From Actinoplanes sandaracinus (GTDB taxonomy: Bacteria; Actinomycetota; Actinomycetes; Mycobacteriales; Micromonosporaceae): DNA of 64,000 bases. Below the pieces are notes generated by a model. The model was not told the origin of the DNA, ran no database searches, and saw nothing but the letters and a program-made list of their open reading frames with translations. The position numbers and the translations under genes were made by a program. Below, one piece after another: positions 49,952 to 59,453 of this stretch (positions within the stretch are counted from its first letter, which is position 1; the number at the start of each line of letters is the position of its first letter). The stretch is from contig NZ_JASCTH010000013.1 in assembly GCF_030009775.1 (NCBI RefSeq), positions 1 through 64,000 on the forward strand, written 5' to 3'.

Positions 49952-52900
49952 ATGTCTGAGATCGCCGAAGAGACGATCGCCCTTGTCCGGCGCTGGCTGC
50001 GCGAGGCCGCGGACGTCCCGGTCGGCGGTTCGGCCGCACAGCTCGCCGCTGTGCTGCGGGACCCGCGCGGGCTGGCCTTCACGGTCGGTTTCGTCGACGG
50101 GGTGATCCGTCCGGAGGACACGCGAGTCAGCGCCCGGACACTGTCGTCACTGGCCCGGGACGTTCCGGCCTTCCTTCCGGCGCACCTGCGGCTGGCCGTG
50201 AAAGCCGGTGGCGTGCTGGCGCCGATCATGCCGAACGTGGTGGTTCCGGTCGCCCGGCGGGCGCTGCGGCACATGGTGGGACACCTCATCGTGGACGCGA
50301 CCGACGCTCGCCTCGGCCGGGCGATCAAGCGGATCAAGAAGCGGAACGTCCGTCTCAACGTCAACCTGCTCGGTGAGGCCGTCCTCGGGCGCGGCGAGGC
50401 GTCGCAGCGTCTGAAGAACACCGAACGGCTGCTCAGCCGGCCGGACGTCGACTACGTGTCGATCAAGGTGTCGTCGGCGGTCGCCCCGCACAACCCGTGG
50501 GCGTTCGACGAGGCCGTCGACGAGATCGCCGAGCAGCTCCTGCCGCTGTTCACCCTCGCCGCCGGGACCGGCAAGTTCGTGAACCTCGACATGGAGGAGT
50601 ACAAGGACCTCGACCTGACGATCGCGGTCTTCACCCGGCTCCTCGACCGCCCCGAGATGCTGAACCTCGAAGCCGGCATCGTGTTGCAGGCCTACCTGCC
50701 GGACGCGCTCAGCGCCATGATGCGCCTCCAGGACTGGTCCGCCGCCCGACGCGAGCGCGGCGGCGCCGGCATCAAGGTGCGCCTGGTCAAGGGCGCCAAC
50801 CTGCCGATGGAACGGGTCGAGGCGGAACTGCACGGCTGGCCCGTCGCCACCTGCGACAGCAAGCAGGCCACCGACACCAACTACAAGCGGGTCCTCGACT
50901 ACTCCCTGCAGCCTGACCGGATCCGCAACGTCCGGCTCGGCGTCGCCGGCCACAACCTCTTCGACATCGCGTACGCCTGGATCCTCGCCGGACAGCGCGG
51001 CGTCCGCGACGGCATCGAGTTCGAGATGCTGCTCGGTATGGCCGAGGGCCAGGCCGAGGCGGTCCGGCGCGAGGTCGGCGGCCTCCTTCTCTACACACCG
51101 GTGGTACGCCCGGAGCAGTTCGACGTGGCGATCGCCTACCTGATCCGCCGTCTCGAAGAGGGCGCCAGCCCGGACAACTTCATGTCCGCGGTGTTCGAGC
51201 TGCACACCGACTCGTCTCTGTTCGACCGCGAGCGGGAGCGGTTCCTCGCCTCCCTGCGCGACCTCTCCAGTGACGTTCCGGAGCCGAACCGGGTCGCCGA
51301 CCGGTTCGCCGCCGTCCCGCAGTCCACGGTCGGTCTGTTCGTCAACACCCCCGACACCGACCCGGCCGTCGCCGCCAACCGCGACCGCGTCCGTGCGGTC
51401 CTCGGCCGGGTCGCCTCCTCGGACCTCGGCGTCGACGTGCCCCGGATCAGCGACCGCGAACACCTGGACGAAGCCCTGGAGAAGGCCGCCGGCGCCAGCT
51501 GGGGCGCCGCCGACCGCCGGGCCGTCCTGCACGCCGTCGGGGCCGCCCTCGAGGAGCACCGTTACACGCTGCTGGAGGTGATGGCCGCCGAAGCCGGCAA
51601 GACGGTCGACCAGGCCGACCCCGAGGTGTCCGAGGCGATCGACTTCGCCCATTACTACGCCGAGCGGGCTTTCGACCTGGCCTCGACCGATGGCGCGGTC
51701 CCGGTTCCGGCGCGGCTCACCCTGGTCACGCCGCCGTGGAACTTCCCGGTCGCCATTCCGGCCGGCTCGGTGCTGGCCGCCCTGGCCGCCGGCTCGTCCG
51801 TGGTCCTCAAACCGGCCGGGCCCGCCGAACGCTGCGGCACCGTGCTCGCCGGCATCATCCGCGACGCCCTGTCCGCGGCCGGCGCCGACCCGAACCTGGT
51901 CACCCTGCTGCAGGTCGACGAGGGCGGCCTGGGCCGGGAACTCATCTCCCACCCGCTCGTCGACCGGGTCATCCTGACCGGCGCGTACGAGACGGCCGCA
52001 CTGTTCCGCTCGTTCCGCGACGACCTGCCGCTGCTCGCCGAGACCAGCGGCAAGAACGCGATCATCGTGACCCCGAGCGCCGACCTGGACCTGGCCGTCA
52101 AGGACGTGGTGTCCTCGGCGTTCGGGCACGCCGGCCAGAAGTGCTCGGCCGCCTCCCTGGTCGTGCTCGTGGGCAGCGTGGCCCGCTCGGAGCGGTTCCG
52201 CACCCAGCTGCTCGACGCGGTGTCGTCGCTGGAAGTCGGGTACCCGTCCGACCCGCGTACCAAGATGGGCCCCCTCGTCGAGCCGGCCGCCGGCAAACTG
52301 CTCGACGGCCTCACCACGCTCGGCGCGGGTGAACGCTGGCTGCTCGAACCCCGCAAACTCGACGACTCGGGCAAGCTGTGGAGCCCCGGCATCCGGGACG
52401 GTGTGCGGCCCGGGTCCGACTACCACCGCACCGAGTACTTCGGCCCGATCCTCGGCATCATGACCGCGGACAGTCTCGACGCGGCGATCGACCTCGTCAA
52501 CGACGTCGACTACGGGCTCACGTCCGGGCTGCACTCGCTGGACGAGGCCGAGATCCGCACCTGGCTGGACCGGGTGCAGGCCGGCAACCTCTACGTCAAC
52601 CGCGGCATCACCGGCGCCATCGTGCAGCGGCAGCCGTTCGGCGGCTGGAAGCGCTCGGCGGTCGGCCCCGGCACCAAGGCGGGCGGCCCCAACTACCTGG
52701 TCGGGCTCACCGGCTGGGAGCCCCGTCCGGCCGTCGCGGGCGCCGACATCAGCCACCCCGCGGTACGGGCCCTGCTCGCCGACGCCCGCTCGCTCGTGGA
52801 CGCCGAGGCATTCGCCTCCATCGAACGCGCTGCCCGCAGCGACGCCGCCTTCGACTTCCGGAGCCTCGCCGACGTCTCCGGCCTGGAAGCGGAACGCAAC

Positions 52901-53338
52901 GTCTTCCGCTACCTGCCCTGCCCCGTCACCATCCGCCTCGCCGACGGCGGCGCGGTCGCCGACCTGGTCCGGGTCCTCGCGGCGGGACTGCTGGCCGGCG
53001 CGGAGATCCAGGTCTCCAGCGCGGCGCCGCTGCCTGAGGGCCTGGACGCCCACTGCGCCGCCCTGACGGTCGAGGACGACGCCACGTTCGCCGGCGGCCT
53101 GGCGGCGGGCGGTGCGAGCGGTTCCACGGGTGTCCCCGCGGGGCGCGTCCGTCTCATCGGCGGCGACGCGTCCGCATTGGCCGCCGCCACCGGCGGTCGG
53201 CCCGACCTGGCGGTCTGGTCCGGCCCGGTCACCGAATCCGGCCGGGTGGAGCTGCTACCGTTCCTGCGGGAACAGGCGATCAGCATCACCGCCCACCGCT
53301 TCGGCAACCCGCTCGCCCTGGCCACCGCGGTCCTCTAG
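49952..53338 (+). CDS. putA: Bifunctional proline dehydrogenase / P5C dehydrogenase (PutA)
   Basis: 1128 residues from ATG 49952 (GGAAGGAG upstream). The PRODH barrel spans about 60-430 (VSIKVSSAVAPHNPWAF, RLVKGANLPMERVEAE, YTPVVRPEQFDVAIAYLIRRLEEGASPDNF). The ALDH domain spans about 480-985, with general base E697 (LLAETSGKNA), nucleophile C731 (HAGQKCSAAS) and GGWKRSAVGPGTKAGGPNYL. A C-terminal extension of about 140 residues follows. It converts proline to glutamate by FAD and NAD steps. It lacks a ribbon-helix-helix repressor domain; regulation is likely by the divergent LysR protein. Confidence 0.96.
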   Translation: MSEIAEETIALVRRWLREAADVPVGGSAAQLAAVLRDPRGLAFTVGFVDGVIRPEDTRVSARTLSSLARDVPAFLPAHLRLAVKAGGVLAPIMPNVVVPVARRALRHMVGHLIVDATDARLGRAIKRIKKRNVRLNVNLLGEAVLGRGEASQRLKNTERLLSRPDVDYVSIKVSSAVAPHNPWAFDEAVDEIAEQLLPLFTLAAGTGKFVNLDMEEYKDLDLTIAVFTRLLDRPEMLNLEAGIVLQAYLPDALSAMMRLQDWSAARRERGGAGIKVRLVKGANLPMERVEAELHGWPVATCDSKQATDTNYKRVLDYSLQPDRIRNVRLGVAGHNLFDIAYAWILAGQRGVRDGIEFEMLLGMAEGQAEAVRREVGGLLLYTPVVRPEQFDVAIAYLIRRLEEGASPDNFMSAVFELHTDSSLFDRERERFLASLRDLSSDVPEPNRVADRFAAVPQSTVGLFVNTPDTDPAVAANRDRVRAVLGRVASSDLGVDVPRISDREHLDEALEKAAGASWGAADRRAVLHAVGAALEEHRYTLLEVMAAEAGKTVDQADPEVSEAIDFAHYYAERAFDLASTDGAVPVPARLTLVTPPWNFPVAIPAGSVLAALAAGSSVVLKPAGPAERCGTVLAGIIRDALSAAGADPNLVTLLQVDEGGLGRELISHPLVDRVILTGAYETAALFRSFRDDLPLLAETSGKNAIIVTPSADLDLAVKDVVSSAFGHAGQKCSAASLVVLVGSVARSERFRTQLLDAVSSLEVGYPSDPRTKMGPLVEPAAGKLLDGLTTLGAGERWLLEPRKLDDSGKLWSPGIRDGVRPGSDYHRTEYFGPILGIMTADSLDAAIDLVNDVDYGLTSGLHSLDEAEIRTWLDRVQAGNLYVNRGITGAIVQRQPFGGWKRSAVGPGTKAGGPNYLVGLTGWEPRPAVAGADISHPAVRALLADARSLVDAEAFASIERAARSDAAFDFRSLADVSGLEAERNVFRYLPCPVTIRLADGGAVADLVRVLAAGLLAGAEIQVSSAAPLPEGLDAHCAALTVEDDATFAGGLAAGGASGSTGVPAGRVRLIGGDASALAAATGGRPDLAVWSGPVTESGRVELLPFLREQAISITAHRFGNPLALATAVL

Positions 53339-53355
53339 AAGACCGGCCAACAGTG

Positions 53356-53393
53356 GTACGCCCTCCGCGCTCGGCGTTGCGCGGAGGGCGTAC
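53356..53393 (+). terminator. Terminator of putA
   Basis: Perfect 15-bp inverted repeat (53356-53370 / 53379-53393), 8-base loop, 17 bp after the putA stop. Confidence 0.88.
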
Positions 53394-53496
53394 GAGCTTT
53401 CGGGTATCAGCCTTCCGCGCCGGCCCTCGCCGCCGTCCCGTCAGGCCTCCCGCACGCGTTCTTTACTTGAAGTCGTCGATTCGAGAGACTGCCGGG

Positions 53497-53844
53497 ATGG
53501 GCGAAGTCTTTCCAATGCCGGCCGTGGGTGATCTCTTCACCGACATGCGCGGCGGCGATCGAAGGATGCGAGTCAGCTACCACGAAGGCCGCGGCGCGGT
53601 CGTGGTGTCGCTGTGGGCGGACACGGTGTGCAGAGGCACCTTTCAACTCGCCGTCACGGACGTGCCCCGGCTCGTCGCGTTGTTGTCACACGTCGAGCGG
53701 TCGGCCGGCACCACGTCGATGCCCGGTCACCACGACGACCTGACGGACGCGGTGACTCCTCAGCCGGTGACGCCGTCGCCGGAACAGACAGGCGACGTGC
53801 ACAGGACAGCGCTGCCGACCGTCAGAACGCCACGGGTGGCCTGA
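53497..53844 (+). CDS. Small hypothetical protein (Micromonosporaceae type)
   Basis: 115 residues from ATG 53497. Residues 8-65 are compact: PAVGDLFTDMRGGDRRMRVSYHEGRGAVVVSLWADTVCRGTFQLAVTDVPRLVALL, a beta-beta-beta-alpha pattern. The last 40 residues are Pro/Thr-rich and look disordered. I recall similar short proteins in Micromonosporaceae but know no function. No strong Shine-Dalgarno sequence is visible. Confidence 0.65.
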   Translation: MGEVFPMPAVGDLFTDMRGGDRRMRVSYHEGRGAVVVSLWADTVCRGTFQLAVTDVPRLVALLSHVERSAGTTSMPGHHDDLTDAVTPQPVTPSPEQTGDVHRTALPTVRTPRVA

Positions 53845-53920
53845 GGCGAGCACCGGCGCCCGGGCTCGCACGTCTGGAGGCGCGGCGGCCGGGCAGACGT
53901 TGCCGCATTACGCTGGGCGG

Positions 53921-54322
53921 GTGCAGATCGACCTGGTTGCGCTGATCGTTGATGAGTATGACCCCGCGATCGCGTTCTTCACCGACGTGCTCGGCTTCGA
54001 CCTCGTGGAGGATCTGCCGTCGTCGACGACTGACGGGCGGCCCAAGCGGTGGGTGGTGGTGCGCCCTCCCGGGGCGCAGACCGGGATCCTTCTGGCCCGT
54101 GCGGACGGCGAACGCCAGCGGGCCGCTGTCGGTGACCAGGCGGCGGGCCGGGTCGGCTTCTTCCTGCGCGTCGACGACTTCGAAGCCACGTTCGCGCGCA
54201 TGACCGCCGCCGGAGTCACGTTCGTCCGGGAGCCGCGCGCCGAGCCGTACGGCCGGGTCGCGGTCTTCCTGGATGTCGCCGGTAACCGATGGGATCTCCT
54301 CGGGCCCGCTGAGAACGCTTGA
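53921..54322 (+). CDS. VOC (glyoxalase/bleomycin-resistance) family protein
   Basis: 133 residues from GTG 53921. Two beta-alpha-beta-beta-beta units: IVDEYDPAIAFFTDVLGFDLVEDLP and FFLRVDDFEATFARMTAAGVTFVREPRAEPYGRVAVFLDVAGNRWDLLG. Substrate is unknown; first metal-ligand His is replaced (VQIDLVALIV), so it may be a binding rather than a lyase member. Confidence 0.85.
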   Translation: MQIDLVALIVDEYDPAIAFFTDVLGFDLVEDLPSSTTDGRPKRWVVVRPPGAQTGILLARADGERQRAAVGDQAAGRVGFFLRVDDFEATFARMTAAGVTFVREPRAEPYGRVAVFLDVAGNRWDLLGPAENA

Positions 54323-54343
54323 GCCCCCGGGCCGGGCTCGCCG

Positions 54344-55699
54344 TCACCCGGCCGGGCAGGGGGCGTACGCCGGCCGTACGCCGACGGTGAACCGGCAGCC
54401 GAAGTTCGGGTCGGCGACCGTGTGGCGGCTGAGGATGGCGTCGCCCCCCGGACGCCGGCCCCGGTCGGTCCAGGTGGTCAGGTCGTCGAAGGCGCGTCGC
54501 AGTTCGGGCTGGGTGAACCCGCAGTGGGAGACGTCCCGGACGGCGCGGGAGACGAACAGGTGGGACCGGCCGTTCGTGAACGCCCGGCGGGCGTACTCCT
54601 GTTCCATCGAGAACGGGACGAACAGGTCGCCGATGCCGTGCAGGGAGAGCACCGGCACGCTCGGGCGGCCGTCGACCCGCGGCACTCCGGCGAGGCCGGG
54701 GTCGGCGACCGCGGTACGGGCGACACGCAGCACGTCCTTGTTGAGCGCACGCTCGGCGGCGGTCGGCCAGAGTCTGTCGGTCGACCGGTAGTACGTGCGG
54801 CGGTTGTCGGTCAGGTTGCCGGGGGCGATGCCGGCGGTGCCGCCGCTGAGGCCGGGGTAGAGGCTGAACAGGAACGGCAACCCGCCCTGGCTGGCCGCGT
54901 TCCAGTAGGTGAACGCCGCGTCGAAGCCGGGCCGTTCGCCGCCGCTGCGCCGTTCCACGACATCGGACCAGGTGGCGAGGGCGGTGCCGGTGAGCGCGGC
55001 CCGGATCTGGCCGACCTGGGCCGCGAATCTGGCCGGGTAGGCGGCGTCGGGCCGCAGCGGGAACTCCAGCTCGACGTCGGCGAGCGCGGCGGCGGTGACG
55101 TTGGCGTCGAGGAAGTAGTCGAACAGTTCGGTGTCGCCGAGCACCCCGCAGTACGGCATCGCGCCGGTGAACGACCGCGGGTGTTCCTCGATGGCGACGG
55201 CGGTGATGTGCCCGCCCATCGACGCGCCGCTGACATACACCTTCCGCGCGGTTCTGCCGGTGACCTGCCGGAAGACGTCGATCAGCGCGTGCGTGTCGCG
55301 GACGCCCTGGCCGACGTCGTACCCGTTGGTGGCGTAGCTGGATGCCGCCCACGCGTACCCGCGGCTGATGTAGTGCTGCCGCAGTTCAGGGTTGCTCACG
55401 TAGACGGTGGCGCCGGTGCCCCGGTAGCCGTGCGCGTACACGACCAGCCGCCCGTTCCAACGCTGGGGCACCTCGATGCGGTAGGCCGCGCCGGCTCGGA
55501 CGCCGGTGTGCACGCGGGCGCCGGGCAGGGCCGTGAACGCGGTCCCGTCGAGGTCGCAGTCCGGGTCGGCGACCAGGTATCCGGGTTTCGTGTCGCTGGG
55601 CGCCGGTGGGGTGCACGGGGGCGGGGCCGCCGAGGCGGGTGAACCGGTGAGGATGCCGGCGATCAGCGCGGCGGCGAGCACGGTACGGCGAACGATCAT
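54344..55699 (-). CDS. Secreted alpha/beta hydrolase (esterase)
   Basis: 451 residues from ATG 55699 (GGGAGG upstream). Sec signal about 1-24. Nucleophile elbow GASMGG (about residue 145), Asp in LHGIGDLFVPF and His in DVSHCGF. Cysteines in CTPPAP, DCDLDG, MPYCGV, SHCGF, GCRFT and APCPAG suggest disulfides, fitting export. It resembles tannase/feruloyl-esterase-like or depolymerase-like hydrolases; substrate not deducible. Confidence 0.88.
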   Translation of the reverse strand: MIVRRTVLAAALIAGILTGSPASAAPPPCTPPAPSDTKPGYLVADPDCDLDGTAFTALPGARVHTGVRAGAAYRIEVPQRWNGRLVVYAHGYRGTGATVYVSNPELRQHYISRGYAWAASSYATNGYDVGQGVRDTHALIDVFRQVTGRTARKVYVSGASMGGHITAVAIEEHPRSFTGAMPYCGVLGDTELFDYFLDANVTAAALADVELEFPLRPDAAYPARFAAQVGQIRAALTGTALATWSDVVERRSGGERPGFDAAFTYWNAASQGGLPFLFSLYPGLSGGTAGIAPGNLTDNRRTYYRSTDRLWPTAAERALNKDVLRVARTAVADPGLAGVPRVDGRPSVPVLSLHGIGDLFVPFSMEQEYARRAFTNGRSHLFVSRAVRDVSHCGFTQPELRRAFDDLTTWTDRGRRPGGDAILSRHTVADPNFGCRFTVGVRPAYAPCPAG

Positions 55700-55730
55700 C
55701 GCGTTACCTCCCGGTAACATCCAATGTCCG

Positions 55731-56375
55731 TCATCGATCCGTGTCAAGGACTCCTTTCAGGACCGCCCACTGCAGCAGCATGATGGTCTTGGCGTCGGCG
55801 ATCTCCCCGGCGTCGACCATCCGCAGGGCCACGTCGATCGGCAGTTCCACCGCCTCGATGTCCTCGCCGTCGGCGGGCAGGCCGCCGCCCGTGCCGGTGC
55901 GGGACGCCGGGCTGTACTCGGCGGCGAAGCAGTGCACCCGCTCGGTCACCGATCCCGGGCTGGTCCACACGGCGAAGACCGGCGTCAGCGCGCCGACGGT
56001 CACGCCCAGTTCCTCGGCGGCCTCCCGCCGGATCGCCTCGGCCGGGTCGTCGCCGTCGAGCAGGCCCGCCGCGGTCTCCAGGAACAGGCCGTCCGGGTGG
56101 CCGTTCACATGGACCGGGTACCGGTACTGCCGGGTGAGCAGCACGGTCCGCCGGGACGGGTCGTAGAGCAGGACGGTCGCTCCGTCTCCGCGGTCGTAGG
56201 TCTCCCGTTGTTCGCGGGTCCACGACCCGTCCCGCCGCCGGTAGTCGTAGGTGGTGCGGCGCAGCACATGCCATGCGGCCGCGATCAGCTCCACATCGCG
56301 CACGATCACGGACGGGTTTCCGGTGAGGTCGCGGCCGGCCCGGTCCAGGCCGACCCGGCCCCGGGCGTCCGGCAT
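55731..56375 (-). CDS. NUDIX hydrolase, GDP-mannose pyrophosphatase (NudK)-like
   Basis: 214 residues from ATG 56375. VRDVELIAAAWHVLRRTTYDYRRRDGSWTREQRETYDRGDGATVLLYD is the NudK/ADP-ribose pyrophosphatase lead-in, and the Nudix box is GLLDGDDPAEAIRREAAEELGV. Earlier in-frame starts (ATG 56513/56516) would add 46-47 residues without homology, and no strong ribosome site distinguishes them. Confidence 0.88.
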   Translation of the reverse strand: MPDARGRVGLDRAGRDLTGNPSVIVRDVELIAAAWHVLRRTTYDYRRRDGSWTREQRETYDRGDGATVLLYDPSRRTVLLTRQYRYPVHVNGHPDGLFLETAAGLLDGDDPAEAIRREAAEELGVTVGALTPVFAVWTSPGSVTERVHCFAAEYSPASRTGTGGGLPADGEDIEAVELPIDVALRMVDAGEIADAKTIMLLQWAVLKGVLDTDR

Positions 56376-56575
56376 GTCGATCCCGGCGGTCACGCCGGAA
56401 ACCTGCCCGGCCGGGACTCCACGTTTCCGCGCGATCGTCGGCCGGCGTGGGACCGCGAACAGATCGGGGCCGTCATCGGCGCCGGAGCGGCAGGGCCCGG
56501 CGATGAGAGTCATCATGGGCGGTAACCTACCCGGGTAAACGCGCAACAGTCGACAACAATGAGGAGAAACGCGGA

Positions 56576-57316
56576 ATGTTGGCGGCGGAGCGTCGAGACT
56601 TCCTTCTGGCCCGGCTCGAGGCCGATGGCAAACTGGTGGCCAAACAGCTCGCCACCGAGCTGGGCGTCGCCGAGGACAGCATCCGCCGCGACCTGCGGGA
56701 GATGGCCGCTGCCGGGCTCTGCCTGCGGGTCTACGGTGGCGCGTTGCCGGTCTCCCCGGCCGTCGCCGACTACGCCACCCGCGCCACGGTCGCCACATCC
56801 AGCAAGGAGCGCGTCGCCGTCGCGGCCGCAGCCCTGATCCGTCGTGGTCACACCGTGCTGCTCGACGGTGGGACCACGGCGCTCGCCGTCACCGCCGCCC
56901 TGCCCCCCGACCTTGAGGCCACGATCGTCACGCACAGCCCGACGGTCGCCGCGGCCCTGGTCAGCCACCCGTGCGTCGACGTCTATGTGCTCGGCGGCCG
57001 GCTCTTCAAGCACTCGGCCGTCACCTGTGGCGCCGCGGCGGCCGAGGCGGCGCAAGGCGTGACCGCTGATCTGTTCCTGCTCGGCGTGACCGGCGTGCAT
57101 CACGAGGCCGGCCTCACCACCGGCGATCCCGACGAGGCCGCGATGAAGCGCACCCTGGCCTCCCGGGCGGCGGAGACCTACGTCCTGGCCAGCAGCGAGA
57201 AGATCGGCGCCGCGTCACCGTTCCTGGTCCTGCCGCCCGACCGGGTCACCGCGATCATCACCGACGCGCCGCCGGCCCACCCGGCCCTCACCGGCCTCAC
57301 GGTCATCCCGGCCTGA
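56576..57316 (+). CDS. DeoR-family transcriptional regulator
   Basis: 246 residues. N-terminal HTH LARLEADGKLVAKQLATELGVAEDSIRRDLREMAAAGLCLRVYGGAL (about 11-58) and a DeoR sugar-phosphate sensor domain (LLDGGTTALAVTAAL, LGGRLF, LFLLGVTGVHHEAGLTTGDPDEAAMKR). No sugar operon adjoins it, so the target is unknown. Confidence 0.93.
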   Translation: MLAAERRDFLLARLEADGKLVAKQLATELGVAEDSIRRDLREMAAAGLCLRVYGGALPVSPAVADYATRATVATSSKERVAVAAAALIRRGHTVLLDGGTTALAVTAALPPDLEATIVTHSPTVAAALVSHPCVDVYVLGGRLFKHSAVTCGAAAAEAAQGVTADLFLLGVTGVHHEAGLTTGDPDEAAMKRTLASRAAETYVLASSEKIGAASPFLVLPPDRVTAIITDAPPAHPALTGLTVIPA

Positions 57317-57421
57317 GGATCCCCATGTCGTACGCCCGTCCGCAGCCGGCGTGGCTCGCGGCGGGCTGGGTCGGCGCGACTCTCGGCCGACACCCGCCGC
57401 CGGGTCATGCATCCATCAAGG

Positions 57422-59269
57422 TCAGGCCTTGCGCAGGCGCAGCGCGATCGCGTCGCCCTGCCGCACCAGAACAGCCCGGTAACCGGGGGTCTTCACGACC
57501 ACTCCGGCGAACTGGCCGCGCACCTTGCGGGCTTTGAGCACCGGCACGGGCGAGTCGTACCTGTCCTCCTTGCCCACCTCGATCTCCAGAACCGCGCCGG
57601 AGCCGATGACGACCTCGTCGCCCACGGTCAGCGGGGCCGCGCCGTGCGGGCGCACGGTCACCGCGAGGGTGCCGGAGCTGATCCGGGCGGCGCCGCTGAC
57701 GTGCACTCTCGGCACGGCGAGGCGCAGGGTGCCGCCGCTGACGGTCACGTCGCCGTCGCCGAGGGCCTTCTTGCTCGCGGCGACCAGCGTGCCCTCCGCG
57801 ATCGTGGTGCCGCCCCGGTAACCGTTGTCACCGGTCAGGGTGAGGGCGCCGGTGCCGAGCTTGATCAGGCCGCCGCGGCCGCCGATGTCGTTGCGCCAGG
57901 TGTCGGCGGCGGCGAAGCCACCGGCGGCGGCGTCGAGGGTGACGGCGACGCCGCTGTCGAACGCGCCGTACCCGTCGGCGGCCGCGAACAGGTTGATCCG
58001 GCCCCACTGCTCCGGGCCGTCGAGGATCGGGTTGCCGGCGGCCAGTCCGGTGGTCCGCAGGACCTCACGGCGCTGCGCGGCGTCGAGGTAGGGCAGGCGG
58101 GTCTCCAGCAGCACCTCGGCACCGGCCGGAACGGTGAACCGGGTGTTCGGGCGGCACGACGGCAGGCCGTACGTCTGCTTCGGCTTGACGATCGCGGCAT
58201 TGGCGTCACGGTCCACGCCGGAGCGGGCGTAACCGGCGACGTCCGTACCCACCCGGGCCTGGAAGTAGGCGAGGGCCTGGGCCCGCGCCTCGGCCTTGAG
58301 TGTGGCGTTCGCCGGGTCGCTGAGAATGGCCGCGGCGAGCGCGGTGCCGAGGACCCGGCCGCCGATCACGTCGACGGGGGAGTGCATGCCGCTGACGATC
58401 CGGGTGTGCGCCAGGTCGTACGCCGCCGTCACCATCTCCTGGAACCGTTCCGGCACCGCGTAGGCGAAGGCCAGCGCGGCCATGTACAGCGCGTTGGTGT
58501 GGCCGCTGACGTAGCCGCCGTCGTCGGCCGGGACGGTGCCGCGCTGGCGCAGCAGCTGCGGCGTGACGACGACCTCGGAGTCGTAGACGGGGTAGCCGAA
58601 CTCGTCGACGGCGCCGGTGGGGACGACCTCGCTGTCCTCGGTCATCCGCCACGGGCGCGGGTACTGGAAGGAGAACTTGCTCGGGTTGCCGGACGACCAG
58701 TTGCCGCGCACCGTGTTGACCAGCGTGACCACCTTGCCCAGCGGCGAGGAGGGGTTGCCGGCGCCGAGGGTGGAGCCGGCCGGCGATCCGGCCGGGACGG
58801 CGTCGCTGACCGTGGTCGCCGGAGTGGTCGCCGGGGCGGTGGTGATGCCGGTGACGGCGAGCGACCCGGCCTTGTAGACGTCGGCCAGTGGGCCGAGGCC
58901 GGCGATCACCGAGTGGCTCTGGTGCTGGCGGTCGACGACGAACGACCGAGCGGCCTCGGCGGCGGTGCGGTTACGCGTGGTCTTGACCACGTAGCGGACG
59001 TTGGCCCGCAAGAACGCCTCGTCCAGGACGGTGCCGGTGTTCCAGGCGGCGCCGGTGCCCCACACGCGGGCGAAGCCGGAGAGGATCCGCACGGCGGCGT
59101 TGCTCTCGGCGGTCAGGTTCGCCGTGGTGTTCGTCTTGTAGCTGTCGATGAAGGCCGCGGCGGTCGTGCCGGCCGCGGAGACCGCGGAGGCGGGGGAGGA
59201 GAGCAGCGGCGCGGCGACCACGCCGGCGGCTCCGGCGGCGCGAAGCAGGCTGCGGCGGCTGACGTTCAC
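57422..59269 (-). CDS. Tat-exported PAP2/vanadium-peroxidase-like phosphatase with autotransporter-type beta repeat
   Basis: 615 residues from GTG 59269 (GGAG six bases upstream). Tat signal SRRSLLRAAGAAG. The PAP2 active site is visible as GGYVSGHTNALY (His of motif 2) and TRIVSGMHSPVDVIGGRVLG (Arg and His of motif 3). The C-terminal 150 residues contain GGLIKLGTGALTLTGDNGYRGGTTIAEGTLVA, a textbook autotransporter-associated (PATR) beta-helix repeat, unusual in a Gram-positive. Predicted secreted acid phosphatase. Divergent from the EEP gene. Confidence 0.88.
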   Translation of the reverse strand: MNVSRRSLLRAAGAAGVVAAPLLSSPASAVSAAGTTAAAFIDSYKTNTTANLTAESNAAVRILSGFARVWGTGAAWNTGTVLDEAFLRANVRYVVKTTRNRTAAEAARSFVVDRQHQSHSVIAGLGPLADVYKAGSLAVTGITTAPATTPATTVSDAVPAGSPAGSTLGAGNPSSPLGKVVTLVNTVRGNWSSGNPSKFSFQYPRPWRMTEDSEVVPTGAVDEFGYPVYDSEVVVTPQLLRQRGTVPADDGGYVSGHTNALYMAALAFAYAVPERFQEMVTAAYDLAHTRIVSGMHSPVDVIGGRVLGTALAAAILSDPANATLKAEARAQALAYFQARVGTDVAGYARSGVDRDANAAIVKPKQTYGLPSCRPNTRFTVPAGAEVLLETRLPYLDAAQRREVLRTTGLAAGNPILDGPEQWGRINLFAAADGYGAFDSGVAVTLDAAAGGFAAADTWRNDIGGRGGLIKLGTGALTLTGDNGYRGGTTIAEGTLVAASKKALGDGDVTVSGGTLRLAVPRVHVSGAARISSGTLAVTVRPHGAAPLTVGDEVVIGSGAVLEIEVGKEDRYDSPVPVLKARKVRGQFAGVVVKTPGYRAVLVRQGDAIALRLRKA

Positions 59270-59453
59270 GAAGACTCCATCGACAAAGGGGCAAGATCGC
59301 GGCCCAGCCTCGGTGGATCAGACGACCGATGATCGAACGTCCGCCGGTGTGAACGTGAACAAAGATCGAATGTGGCAGGAGGGAGTACCGATTCGCGGCC
59401 ATCCATGGTTACCTGCCGGTGGCCGTCCCCTCCTCGCCGGAAGGCATCCCCCT

